64,000 bases of DNA, taken from Rheum nobile. Its lineage: Eukaryota > Streptophyta > Magnoliopsida > Caryophyllales > Polygonaceae. The translations under genes and the position numbers were made by a program. The notes beneath the pieces are model-generated. The model saw only the letters and a program-made list of their open reading frames with translations. It searched no databases and was not told where the DNA came from. Numbering within the stretch: position 1 is the first letter of the stretch; every line of letters begins with the position of its first letter. Location of the stretch: the NCBI GenBank assembly GCA_027886185.1, contig WOAB01000109.1, positions 7,358,501-7,422,500 on the forward strand, given 5' to 3'. Shown here in pieces: positions 23,236 through 33,101 of the stretch.

Positions 23236-26200
23236 ATGGTGAAGACAAGAGGTTTACAGTCTGCGAAAGCCAGAGTCAAGAAGGCGAAGGCAAATGCTTC
23301 TACACTTTCGAGGAGAAAGAGGGTTGAGGAAAGCGAAGAACATTCGGCAAATGCGAAGGCGGCTACTGTGTCGAGTGGCAGAATGAAGAGAACCTACAGC
23401 TCGTCGGAAGAAGAAGAACCACCGAGTCCAGTCGTATGGATGCAGAAGAAGAAACTGAGAATCTCGGAGGCTGAAGAACCAAAAGCCAAGAGGTCGAGGA
23501 AGGAGCCATCGAAGTCGGTAGGCGGGGTTAGTGGTCTTCTCTAACTCTTGACCTACCTGAAAAAAGCAATATTTTGTCTGAAATTTGTGATGCATGCTAG
23601 GTTTAGGGTCTGGATAAATAGAGCATGATTTAGTCTGTAAAAAACACAGCATGGAGTGGTCTGGAAAAGTCATAGTAGCCTAAACTCTTGACATCCATAT
23701 GGCCTGACAAACGAAAATGTGTTCTGAGAAAACCAATTATCTAAACTGACAAAGTAAGTTTTCGGGTCTATGTCAATATGAATGTTATGTATTTGTTGTG
23801 TGGTTAGAGTGTTAGAATGTCATAGTAGCCTGATTCATGTTGATACAAAATTGTAAGTTATAGTCTAGGGTAAAGACTTGTCTGAACAACTTCCATTTGG
23901 CCTGACAAACAAAAATGTAGTCTGACAAAATATTTTTTATCCTAAAAAACATATATCTTTACCTGACAAAGTAAGATGGTGCCTTTCTTTCATTTATGTG
24001 AATATGAAAGTCATTCTTACCATTCAGATATTTGTGAATGTCATTCTTTACAGATAATGTACAAGTGGCATTCTGAAGAGTTGTTTTATGGTCGGATAAA
24101 TCAGAACTCAAGGGTTCAATATCTGAATTGTATTGAGAATACCCTAACTCGAACAGACTGGCAGACAGTTCTGCAGGGACCCTTTGGCCCAATTATAAAA
24201 ATTATAAAAAACTTGAAATTGCCTGCACAGTTGATTCACCATGTATTGTTTAGGCAACTGGACACAAAAAAGCAGTTTGAGACATGGTATGATCTTGGTG
24301 GAAAACCATGTAGGTTTTCAATAGAGGAGTTTAGGCTAATAACAAGACTGAATTGTGGGATGCCCGATGAGGAGGACACTGTGAAGGATAAGAAGGCAGT
24401 CTTTGATTTTTTTGGTATGAGGAGTATTACCATTGCTAACCTTTTAACCAAGTTCTTATCGTATCGGGAGGAAAATGTATTCAAGCTGAAGATGGCCTTG
24501 TTGTTAATTCTTGAGGGTGTTGTACTGGGGGGTGATAAGAAGAGGAAGGTCAGACCCCTACATGTGAAATTGACCCAAGACTTGGATCGTTTCAATAATT
24601 TCCCATGGGGTAGGAGTGCATATATTGACCTCCATCAAAGTCTGGCTTCTGCTTTGGACACAAGAATGGAGTCAGTTAAGGCTGCACTAGCACGTTCAGA
24701 CAATGCCAGAGCAGGATACACCATAAGGGGTTTCCCGATGGTGTTTCAGGTAATGTGTTAGTAGCTGAATATGTAAAAGTGAGAAAGGTTAATGCCTCTG
24801 GTCATAATTGTGGTTTAATTCCAATTCTGTTTGTTTCAGATATGGTTGTATGAGGCAGTGCCCCATATTGGCAAAACGTTTGCCCAAAAGCTGAATAAAG
24901 TTGTGCAGCCCCGAGGTGTGAGGTGGCTTAAAACGAGTAGGCCAAGCTTGGATTTGATTTCTGATGCCCTAGAGGGGACTTTTGTTGCTCAACAGATCCT
25001 TGTTGAGGAGGACGGAGAGGACTTGGGAGAAAGTTGTTACTTCCCGGAGGAGGAAGGACACAAATCCTTGGATCAGATTGTTAAGCAGCTGAAGCCAAAA
25101 AGAAAAAGGGCTGGTAAAAAGGACAAGGGAGTTGGTAAGGGAGGACAAGCTGGAAACATTGAGGGTTTGGACCAAAGGCAATTGATGTGTTGTTTGAATG
25201 AATTGCTTCAAACGATGCATACTCTGAATGAAAAGCATGATCTGTTAAGGGAGGAAGTCCTTGAGTTAAAGAAGTTCATAAAAGGCAAAGCTCCTAGAAC
25301 AGTGGTCTCTTCATCTAGTGATGAAAGTGATCAAGACATTAGAGAACACCAGGAGCCAAAGTCTAGGGAGGTTAAAAGTGATGATGAACCCAACATTACA
25401 CAACACCAGAAGAGCATGAGGGAGGTGAAGTCAACAGATCAGAGTGATGAGTCAAAGCATGAAGATGAAGAAGAGTAAAAGTCAAGAGTCTGAAGATGAC
25501 GAAGAGAATGAGTCCAAAGGGAATGAGTCTAAAGAGGGAGAGTCTGATGAAGTATGCCCAACGTTTTCAGTTTATATATGCACAGTTCAGTCCATATATG
25601 CACACTTCAGTCTATTTGTGCACATTTAAAAAAATATTTGCTTATTTCAAACCATATATCATCGTTTCAGGAGACAGTTTAGTCCATATATGCACAGTTT
25701 AGTCCATATATGCACATTTCAGTCAATTGTGCACATTTCAGTCCATTTGTGGACATTTCAAAAAATATTTGCTTATTTTAGACCATATATCATCGTTTCA
25801 GGAGACGATGGATGAAGAGCAAGATGATGATGCAATTGTGTTAACTGGTGGACAATGAGAGGTGAAGAAGGTTGGATCGCCCTCATATGCTTATGCTGCA
25901 GATAATGTAGGTTGTCAGGAAGAGGCGGGTGAAGATGTTGCAATGGTAAACTTGCAAGAACTTCAAGGGGATACAATAGATTCACTGTCAGTTCTTATCC
26001 GGACGACATCAATCTACGGGGGCTAACAACTGAGGAGGGGGTAAATGAGGCAAATGAGGAGTTGGTTAATGAGGCAATACCACAAGATGAGGAGGGGCTC
26101 AGCAAAGAGTTGGTTAATGAAGAGTTGGTTAATGATGGGACTGTGGTGGCAACACAAGATGAGGTGGCAACAAAAGCAGTGTTTGATGAGGGTCTGCATG

Positions 26201-27816
26201 ACGGAGTTATGGAGGGACCCAACAAGGTTGAGGACGGAATTTTGGAGGAACCAAAGGAAGATGTTGTGGAGGGAGGTAGCAAGATTGATGACGGAGGTGT
26301 GGATGCTGAGGAGGTAGCAAAGGGAGATGATGTGGAGGGAGGGACCAAGGTTGATGACCAAGTTGTGGAGGAACCAAAGGGAGATGTGGAGGGACTCAAC
26401 AAGGTTGATGAAGGAGTTATGGAGAAATCAAAGAGAGATGTTGTGGAGGGAGGTACCAAGACTGATGAGCGAGGTGCTGAGGCTGGGACTGAATTACAAG
26501 GTGAGAAGGTATCAAAGGCTGATTGTGATGACGTGGGGGATGATGAAGGGGAGACCAAGGAGTCCAAAGTGCCGAGGAAGGGGAGACCAAGGAAGGGTCG
26601 CCAAGTGCAGAAAAAGACATCCAAGTCGCACTCGCGAGCTTGCTGCGGTGACAAAATCACCCTTTTGCAATATGGATGAGCAGAAATTGGCAAAAAAGAT
26701 TACCAAAAATAGCAAGGTAAAAGGGATGACAGACCTGGTAAAGTGGATGCAAAATGAGAGGTTAGTGACTTAACCATTCTACTCAACTTAATATGACCGG
26801 AAAATGATTCCTTATGGACTGACAAACTTATATATTGCCTGTATATGTACTAAAATGATTCCTTATGGACTGACAAACTGATATATTGCCTTGTTTATTA
26901 TTCAAATGAATATGTACCATCATGCAGTATTGAACCCTGAATTGGACCGAGTGGGCAAGAATTGGATAAGAAGTTCTTTGAGAAATTGTTTGCCCCAAAA
27001 GACTGGTTGGTCAGTGAGGTAATATTCCAATACATCCTTTCAAAATATTATGCATTTGTAACATCGTTTTCAGTGGATACATTAACATTGTTGCACCATT
27101 ACAGCATCTGGAGCAAATGATGTTCCTTTATCGTCAAAGGATTTCAGAGGATCCGGAGCAGTTTTCGAAGGTGGTTGTGCTTGACACATTTTGGCAAACC
27201 CTGGTCACCTATGAGTTCAATCGCTTCCAGAAGGACTTTCCATGCAAAGGTGAGGATGCAGTGATTAATTACATGATGGGTGCATGTCCGGCTGATTATG
27301 GCAAGAGAGGGGATGATGCGGAACGCATATCTGCGCCCTTCAACATCACAGAGTCCCACTGGTTTGCCTTAGAAATTGAACTATGCGACTGGGGTGTGAT
27401 GGTGTATGATTGCAATGTGGATCTGTACTCAGACAAGGAAATTTTCGAGATGATCCAGCCCGTCATTCAAACTGTTCAAAGATATGTCAAGATGTACGAG
27501 CCACTGGCAAAGAGATGTGAACCATTATTGGACAAGCCAATGTCCGTGTCTCGTCTTGATAACATTAAGCAGAACAAGCGCGGGTAAGTATATGTGTATT
27601 AATGCAATGATTAATCCTTATCAAACTACAATTGATATACATTCTAACTGCTTTTGTACATCTTGTAGAGGAGATTGTGGGGTCTACACCTTGAAGCACA
27701 TTGAGTTGTTGATGCTTGGCATGACAAACATGGATCTTGCGTCCGACAAATTCATAGATGGACACAGAAATCAAATGGCTCATAGTATTTTTAGATGTCG
27801 TTGGGATGGTGTTTAA
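23236..27816 (+). pseudogene. Ulp1-like cysteine protease gene with DUF1985 (KI-MULE cargo), 7 exons, broken
   Basis: Proposed exons by GT-AG sites: 23236-23517, 24054-24749, 24840-25551, 25802-26760, 26928-27018, 27105-27583, 27669-27816. Exon 1 is basic (MVKTRGLQSAK, likely nuclear). Exons 2-3 hold the DUF1985 domain (WYDLGGKPCRFSIEEFRLIT; GFPMVFQ then IWLYEAVPHIG across the junction). Exon 4 is acidic with degenerate repeats and an AT-hook-like KGRPRKGR. Exons 6-7 hold the C48 peptidase with His in TESHWFALEI (about 27355), Asp in VYDCNVD (about 27410), Gln in KQNKRG, and catalytic Cys in GDCGVY (27676-27678). Breaks: a frameshift near 25475, a stop at about 25856, frameshifts near 26000 and 26620, and a TGA at 26938. 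The peptidase residues are intact. Known Ulp1 enzymes process SUMO; the role in the MULE is unknown. Confidence 0.82.
25552..25801 (+). repeat. Internally duplicated intron of the Ulp1-like gene
   Basis: The intron is built from repeats of CAGTCCATATATGCACA and a larger duplicated block ending CATATATCATCGTTTCAG. The 3' splice acceptor is therefore present twice, at about 25671 and at 25801, each followed by GAGAC. Confidence 0.75.
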
Positions 27817-27949
27817 AGACATTTGTTTAAAGACATTAATTTGTTGGGAACCATTCGGCAAGGAAGACATGTGGTAATTGTATTTGAATTTGGAACATCG
27901 TGTTTTCAGGATGTTAACAAAGTTTTGTGATGACAATTTCCAGGATGTT

Positions 27950-28145
27950 TTCAAGCAAAATGGTGCTTATGTCAGGACATATTCTTGTTTTACATGCAAA
28001 AAACCCAGTTTGTCAGGTCATTTTCAATACGTAAACCTAAGCTTTTCAAACAAGATGGTGCTTAAGTCAGGACATACGCTCGTTTTACAAGCGAGGGACC
28101 TGATTTGTCAGGTCATTTGCAGTTCACAAACCTAAGCATTTCAAG
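27950..28145 (+). repeat. Two-copy tandem repeat of about 95 bp behind the Ulp1-like gene
   Basis: Each copy contains TGGTGCTTA, GTCAGGACATA, TTGTTTTACA or CGTTTTACAA, TTTGTCAGGTCATTT and AAACCTAAGC. Copies begin at about 27961 and 28056. They lie just downstream of the Ulp1-like stop codon. Confidence 0.75.
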
Positions 28146-28257
28146 CAATTTGCAGGTATGCACATAAGGAGGACAGTACCACCACCTCAAGTACATAGTA
28201 TTATGAAGGACCCTACATAATACATTGTCTTGCTAAACATATGCTTATGACTAATTA

Positions 28258-28929
28258 TCATACTTTAACCAACAAGGTTACAAATTGGACAACCAACACA
28301 ACAACTAACACCACAAGTACCACCACACCAAGTACAACTTTCAACACTAAATTTTCTGTTTTGATATTCATAATGTCATTGCTTGAAGTCGAATGATGCG
28401 GGTAAATAAGCGTAGAGGTTGTCCCGTGATCTTCAACAACTCTTACGGTTTCAATAGTCTCATTGGCTCTAAAATCATAAGTTTGACCCCTCCACCCATT
28501 TGAAGTATTTGCAATCCTGACCTGCCTATGGTTGAATACAAAATTAAACCAATCAACTATCAGTGAAATCATCTTTGAACTTAGTTTAAGTCTAAATGAA
28601 ATCCCAATTGAAGTACCAACAAGCACAAATTCATATTTTGCACCAAATTCAAAAAACCCCATCTATACCCTAATTGAAAAAGCCTCAAATCAGAACCCTA
28701 AATGTATACCAAAATCCTAAATCAAAATCCTAAAATTCAAATTCAATATTACCTTCCATAATGGACACCAATAGAACTATTTTCCCGAATTTTGAGTGTA
28801 TTTGCAAGTTTGTATTGTTGCAGGGAGGCCATGGAAACATCTTCGAGTTGATGATTCACCGGCTTCGTGCCCTCTCCTCCACGAATTTGAATTGGCAGAT
28901 GAGCTTCCTTGTGTCCAGCCTTTTGTCAT
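28258..28929 (-). pseudogene. GRF-type zinc-finger gene, antisense cargo of the MULE
   Basis: Minus strand. Exon 1 is 28929-28753 (start MTKGWTQGSSSA; donor GT at 28752-28751). Exon 2 runs from about 28525 to 28258. The GRF pattern is split over the junction: RRCFHGLPATIQT, then FYWCPLWK, then DCKYFKW. This matches the usual spacing Cx..GLPA / FxGCP.wK / CxxFxW, with the second cysteine replaced by histidine. A one-base shift and a TAG precede FYWCPLWK. After the finger the productive frame changes to one ending in a hydrophobic segment (VVLGVVVLVVLVVVLVV), a tail membrane helix common in plant GRF proteins. The intron is 28752-28526. The function of GRF fingers here is unknown; nucleic-acid binding is the family expectation. 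Confidence 0.65.
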
Positions 28930-29858
28930 CGTATAATTTCCTCTCGTTTGTTATAAGATGTTACTCTCGATTCCTCTCTTTTCGAAGAGGGTGTTCCTCT
29001 TTCTCCTCTTTGATGTTCTTTCTTTTTCTTCTGTGCAAATATGAATTTGTACTTGTTTTTTTTTGTTTTTATTAAAGAAAGAGAAATGAAATGAAATGTC
29101 AATGCTGATGTGACGTGTGTCAGGTCATCATCTTTATCAGTTTTTTGTACATAAACAAAAGCTTTTTCAAGCAATCCTTTTCTTACATGCAGATTTGAGT
29201 CAATATTCTCCAACTTTACTTTTGCATAGCCAGAGCAGGATACACCATAGGAGGATTAGGAGTTAGGGCGGATTTGAAACAAACAAAACACTTTTTCAAA
29301 CCGTCTATAAAACGGTTTAAAAACTTTCACATTAACCAACCTAATATTTTCTACATTTAAAGGGTTTTTAAACCGAAAAAATAGCCTTTAAAACGGTTTT
29401 AAAACTTCCATAAAATGGCGGGGTAAGTTCTCGAATAAAACCAAATCTTTGCAAAATTTTGACTGAAGTCAGGCCATATTGAAGTCTTACAATACGTACT
29501 CAGATTTGTCAGGTCATTTTAAGTACAAAAACCTAAGCTTTTGAATAAATCTTCGCCAAAGTGATCATTTCCAATGCATATCCGATTTGACCCCTCTTAA
29601 CAATATATATAGTTTTTTCATTATTCAAGTTTCTCATGCCATATCAAGTCTTTTACAATACGTATTCAGGTTTGTCAGTTTTATTGAAATAAGTGAGTTC
29701 TTTTCCAATGCATATCCGATTTCACCCCGTCATTAACTCTACTCCCCACTCATCTTTGTGTATAAATATCGTTCTTGCCTTGTGCAAACCCCTCACAAAT
29801 CCTCCCTTACTCTAAAAGTCCCAAATCTCTCTAAAACTCCTCTCTCAAACTACAAAAA
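28930..29858. other. Non-coding MULE segment
   Basis: No supported gene. It contains TGTCAGG-type motifs (about 29118, 29465, 29505) and AAAACGGTTT-type repeats in both orientations at 29300-29400. A 21-nt copy of an exon of the Ulp1-like gene lies at 29229-29249. Toward 29640-29860 it becomes a promoter-like leader with a TATA box. Confidence 0.6.
29761..29768 (+). promoter_or_regulatory. TATA box before the ORF at 29859
   Basis: TATAAATA lies about 90 bp upstream of the first ATG and is followed by a CT-rich leader (CCTCACAAATCCTCCCTTACTC), the normal layout of a plant RNA polymerase II promoter and 5' untranslated region. Confidence 0.6.
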
Positions 29859-29970
29859 TTGTTTCGCAACATGATTGACTCGTTCATTAAGGTCTTCATG
29901 CAGGTATATTTGGATGGGGAATTATCCTCCACCATCAGCGATATGGCCTTGTTAACTACCCATGTCTACA

Positions 29971-30002
<32 letters not shown>

Positions 30003-30257
30003 GCACTAGACTCCTCAAGGTGCCGAAAAACAAGATGGAAATTTGGTCCCTCCATGGGATGATCAGTAGCATGTCGAGGTATGCCAGTACAAAGTCGATT
30101 TTTTTTAACAGGTCCCAGAGTCCGGGCAGCGATACCTTCAACCGCTGCAGACAAATGACGACGTTACGGATCTCGTCTGCCTCGGCGAGAAGGTAGCCAG
30201 AGTGAAAGTGTACGTGGTTCGTGATCAAGCCGATGATGTGCTGCCCCAGTGATAGCC
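29859..30257 (+). pseudogene. Possible MULE accessory gene broken by a 30-G run
   Basis: The frame opens MFRNMIDSFIKVF behind a TATA box and CT-rich leader, then enters a run of 30 G (29972-30001) that destroys any fixed frame. Beyond it the plus strand has a protein-like stretch (RLLKVPKNKMEIWSLHGM). Another stretch ends VRDQADDVLPQ then TGA at about 30253. AATAAATAAGA near 30402 could be a polyadenylation signal. The minus strand is also open here (30228 to 29956), so the coding strand is not certain. No domain recognised. Confidence 0.35.
29972..30001 (+). repeat. Homopolymer of 30 G
   Basis: An uninterrupted run of G, with flanks CTACAC and AGCACTAG. The true length may be uncertain, because such runs are hard to sequence. 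Confidence 0.9.
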
Positions 30258-30710
30258 GTAGGGATGCCGTTATTTGCGTAGCCGTGGAAAGGACCGTGGG
30301 GATGTAGTTTTAATGGTGTTTCTTAGTATTTTTCATGTTGTTTCTTATGTGTTTGGGTGTCTACTTGGAAATTATTAAGCTTATGTGTTGTTTTGGACTG
30401 ATAATAAATAAGATCATTTGTCCAGGGCAAAGGCATTAACATTTTCATAATAAGGTTCATGCGTTTTCAGGACAAATATAACGTTTTCATAATTCAGAAA
30501 CTGATGTTCAGGGCAAAGGCAATAACATTTCAGAGCAAAAACATTATCGAATATGTCAACATGCTTGTTCAGGACAAATGTAACTTTTTCAAGACACATC
30601 TTCTAATATATCAGAGCAATAACAACATATATGCGGAACAAACCACCCTAACATAAAAAAATTGAATTTGTAAATACTTATTACTTTATACACTTAATTG
30701 AAGTCAGAGA
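30258..30710. other. Non-coding MULE segment
   Basis: AT-rich, no supported gene. It holds several GGACAAAT / TCAGGGCAAAG type repeats (about 30420-30610). Confidence 0.55.
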
Positions 30711-31756
30711 AATAATAACATATCTCCTAATATATAGTCTTTTACAGTACGTATTCAGATTTGTCAGGTTATATTGAAATAAGTGAGTTCCTTTCCAATG
30801 CATATCCGGTTCTTAAAATACTCTCAGGCGCTCTAGCAAGGTTCTTAAAATACTCCCAGGCTCTCTAGCAAAGTTCTTCAAATACTCTCACGCTCTCTCT
30901 TGCTTCTCTACAGACTCATAATTTGCACTGACAACATAGTTATAGGCTTTGCAAACAACCATATACAGACTGACTTTTAATGATTGTTCTGTTTCTAAGA
31001 TATAAAGTTTTTCAGGGCTTATAGTTTGTCTCACTCGCACCCTGTTCATTGAAGTCAGAGCAATAACAACATATATAGTTTTTTCCTTATTCCAGTTTCT
31101 CAGGCCATATTTAGCTTTTTACAGTACGTATTCAGGTTTGTCAGGTTATATTGAAATAAGTGAGTTCCTTTCCAATGCATATCCGATTTGACCCCTCTTA
31201 ATTTTCCCTGAAAGACCCTTACTCTCTACCAAGGTTCTTAAAATACTCCCAGGCTCTCTAGCAAGGTTCTTAAAATACTCTCAGGATCTCTAGCAAAGTT
31301 CTTCAAATACTCCCACGCTCTCTCTTGCTTCTCTACAGACTCAATATTTGCCCTGACAACGTAGTTATAGGCTTTGCAAACAACCATATACGGACTGACT
31401 TTTAATGCTTGTTCTGTTTCTAAGATATATAGTTTTTCAGGGCTTATAGTTTGTCTCACTCGTGCCCGGTTAATTGAAGTCAGAGCAATAACAACATATA
31501 TAGTTTTTGTCTTATTCCAGTTTATCAGGCCATATTTAGCTTTTTACAGTACGTATTCAGGTTTATCAGGTTATATTGAAATAAGTGAGTTCCTATCCAA
31601 TGCATATCCGATTTGACCCCTCTTAATTTTCCCTGAAAGACCCTTACTTTCCCAAATCTTCTCTACCAAGTTTCATCAAATACTCCCACCCTCTCTTGGT
31701 TCTTCAAATACTCCCACTTTCCCAAATCTTCTCTACAAACTCTATATTCTGAAGCC
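30711..31756 (+). repeat. Repeated leader/promoter-like blocks of about 390-415 bp
   Basis: Three successive copies share TTACAGTACGTATTCAG, TTATATTGAAATAAGTGAG, CCAATGCATATCCG and TTCTTCAAATACTC. Copies one and two also share CTTTGCAAACAACCATATA, GACTGACTTTTAATG and TTTTTCAGGGCTTATAG. The start motif is at about 30742, 31131 and 31544. A fourth, shorter relative lies at about 29645-29730. The last copy runs into the start codon at 31757, and the relative runs into the ORF at 29859, so these look like duplicated 5' flanks of small genes. Confidence 0.8.
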
Positions 31757-32196
31757 ATGGCCGCAGAACATCAATTTGTCACTGGCGTGTATGTTGATGT
31801 ATATGACCTTATGGAAGCTGCACGGGATGTTGTGGATCATCTTGGAGGGCGGATGATGAGTGAGGCCGTATTTGAGAGCTACTCTCGCGACATTGTCGCG
31901 AGAGATTTGGAGTTGGATGCTTTGATTAAGGATTTGGTCGGCCTGAGGTGGGAGTTTGCTGCGTTGAATCCAGCAGGTGCTCAGACCGAAGAAGAACTGA
32001 GCCGGATAAAGCTTAGGTTCAGACTGGTAAGGGTTTTCTTGTATATTTTCTTCCTATGTGCAAGTGACGTGCCTAAGATGCTTTGTTTTTTTGGCAGATT
32101 GAATGGGACACCGTCTTCAATGAAATCAACATAAAAAAGGTGTTAGAGCATGTTGAGTTCTTAAGGGGAGATCTGATGGCGAGCTATCTAGCTTGA
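31757..32196 (+). CDS. Small two-exon gene of unknown function (MULE cargo), 122 residues
   Basis: Exon 1 is 31757-32026 (90 codons, start MAAEHQFVTGVYVDVYD). The intron is 32027-32097 (71 bp, GTAAGG...TTGGCAG, phase 0). Exon 2 is 32098-32196 (IEWDTVFNEINIKKVLE... ending SYLA, then TGA). Splicing gives an uninterrupted frame of 122 residues, predicted mainly helical and acidic, with no cysteine or histidine cluster, signal peptide or membrane segment. I recognise no family. The exact donor, acceptor and phase, plus the intact frame beside two broken large genes, argue that it is real. A CT-rich leader lies upstream. It could be a helper of transposition, or a passenger. Confidence 0.6.
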
Positions 32197-33101
32197 TGGA
32201 TGCGTTTTTAATCTTCCCTCATTTTGTATGAACTTTGCGATGCTAGTTTTTTTGTTTTGTGTGTGGGAATGCCTTGCCAAGGGCACGTTTTTGTAAAGTT
32301 GAACAATGTAATCTCTGGATTATGTTTTCATAACAATGTAATCTCTGAGTATGTGTGGGGATGCGTTTATGATTTTTGATCATATGCAAGCGTTTTCAGG
32401 ACAAATACAACGTTTGCAGAGAACATGGGCACAATGTCAGGACAAACCGTAGATGATTGTGTTTTAAAAACATGATTCAAAACATTCTAGGGTTCATATG
32501 AGGAATTATAGACTTCACAGATGATTGTGTTTATGTATTAAGTTTATAGACTAAGGTTCAAATCCTATTAACTCAAATGGTTTCGCAGATGATTGTGTTT
32601 ATGTATTAAGTTTTTATATGTAGGTTGTCAGGACGTATTGAAAGTTTACAGGGCGTGTTTTACTTTTATAGTGATATGTTCTTCGCACAGATGATCATGT
32701 CAGGACATATACGTAGTTTTACAGGGCGTCCTGGAGTTTTACAGTTACATGTCGTGTTTATGTATTAGGTTTTCGTCACACAAATGATCATGTCAGGACA
32801 TATACGTTGTTTTACAGGGTGTCCTAGAGTTTTACAGTTTGTTCTTGTGAGTTTTACAAAGATAAGAAGTAATCAACTCTTAATCAAAGATTGAATTTAT
32901 CAAGTTTATATCCCAGCCAAAAGGGGAACCCCCACAAAAAGAGGTGTGGTTTAAGACTATAGAGACTTAAACCATACATCTTTTCAAGCACCCAACAACA
33001 ATTGACTCAATATTTACGCGACCACGTTTACCAGCATAAACGCCCAAAAAACACCAACATGGTGACAATTCTAAACAAAAAAACACTAACCCATTCTCTT
33101 C
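32197..33101. other. Non-coding region between the small gene and transposase
   Basis: No supported gene. It is dense in GTCAGGACATATACG and GTTTTACAGGG type repeats (about 32395, 32435, 32627, 32700, 32790). It is probably the 3' flank of both converging genes. Confidence 0.6.

Noticed and set aside
29956..30228. Minus-strand ORF ending in a proline run
   Set aside because: The proline run is the complement of the 30-G tract. The TATA box, leader and 3' end favour the plus strand, though the minus strand was kept in mind as a finding.
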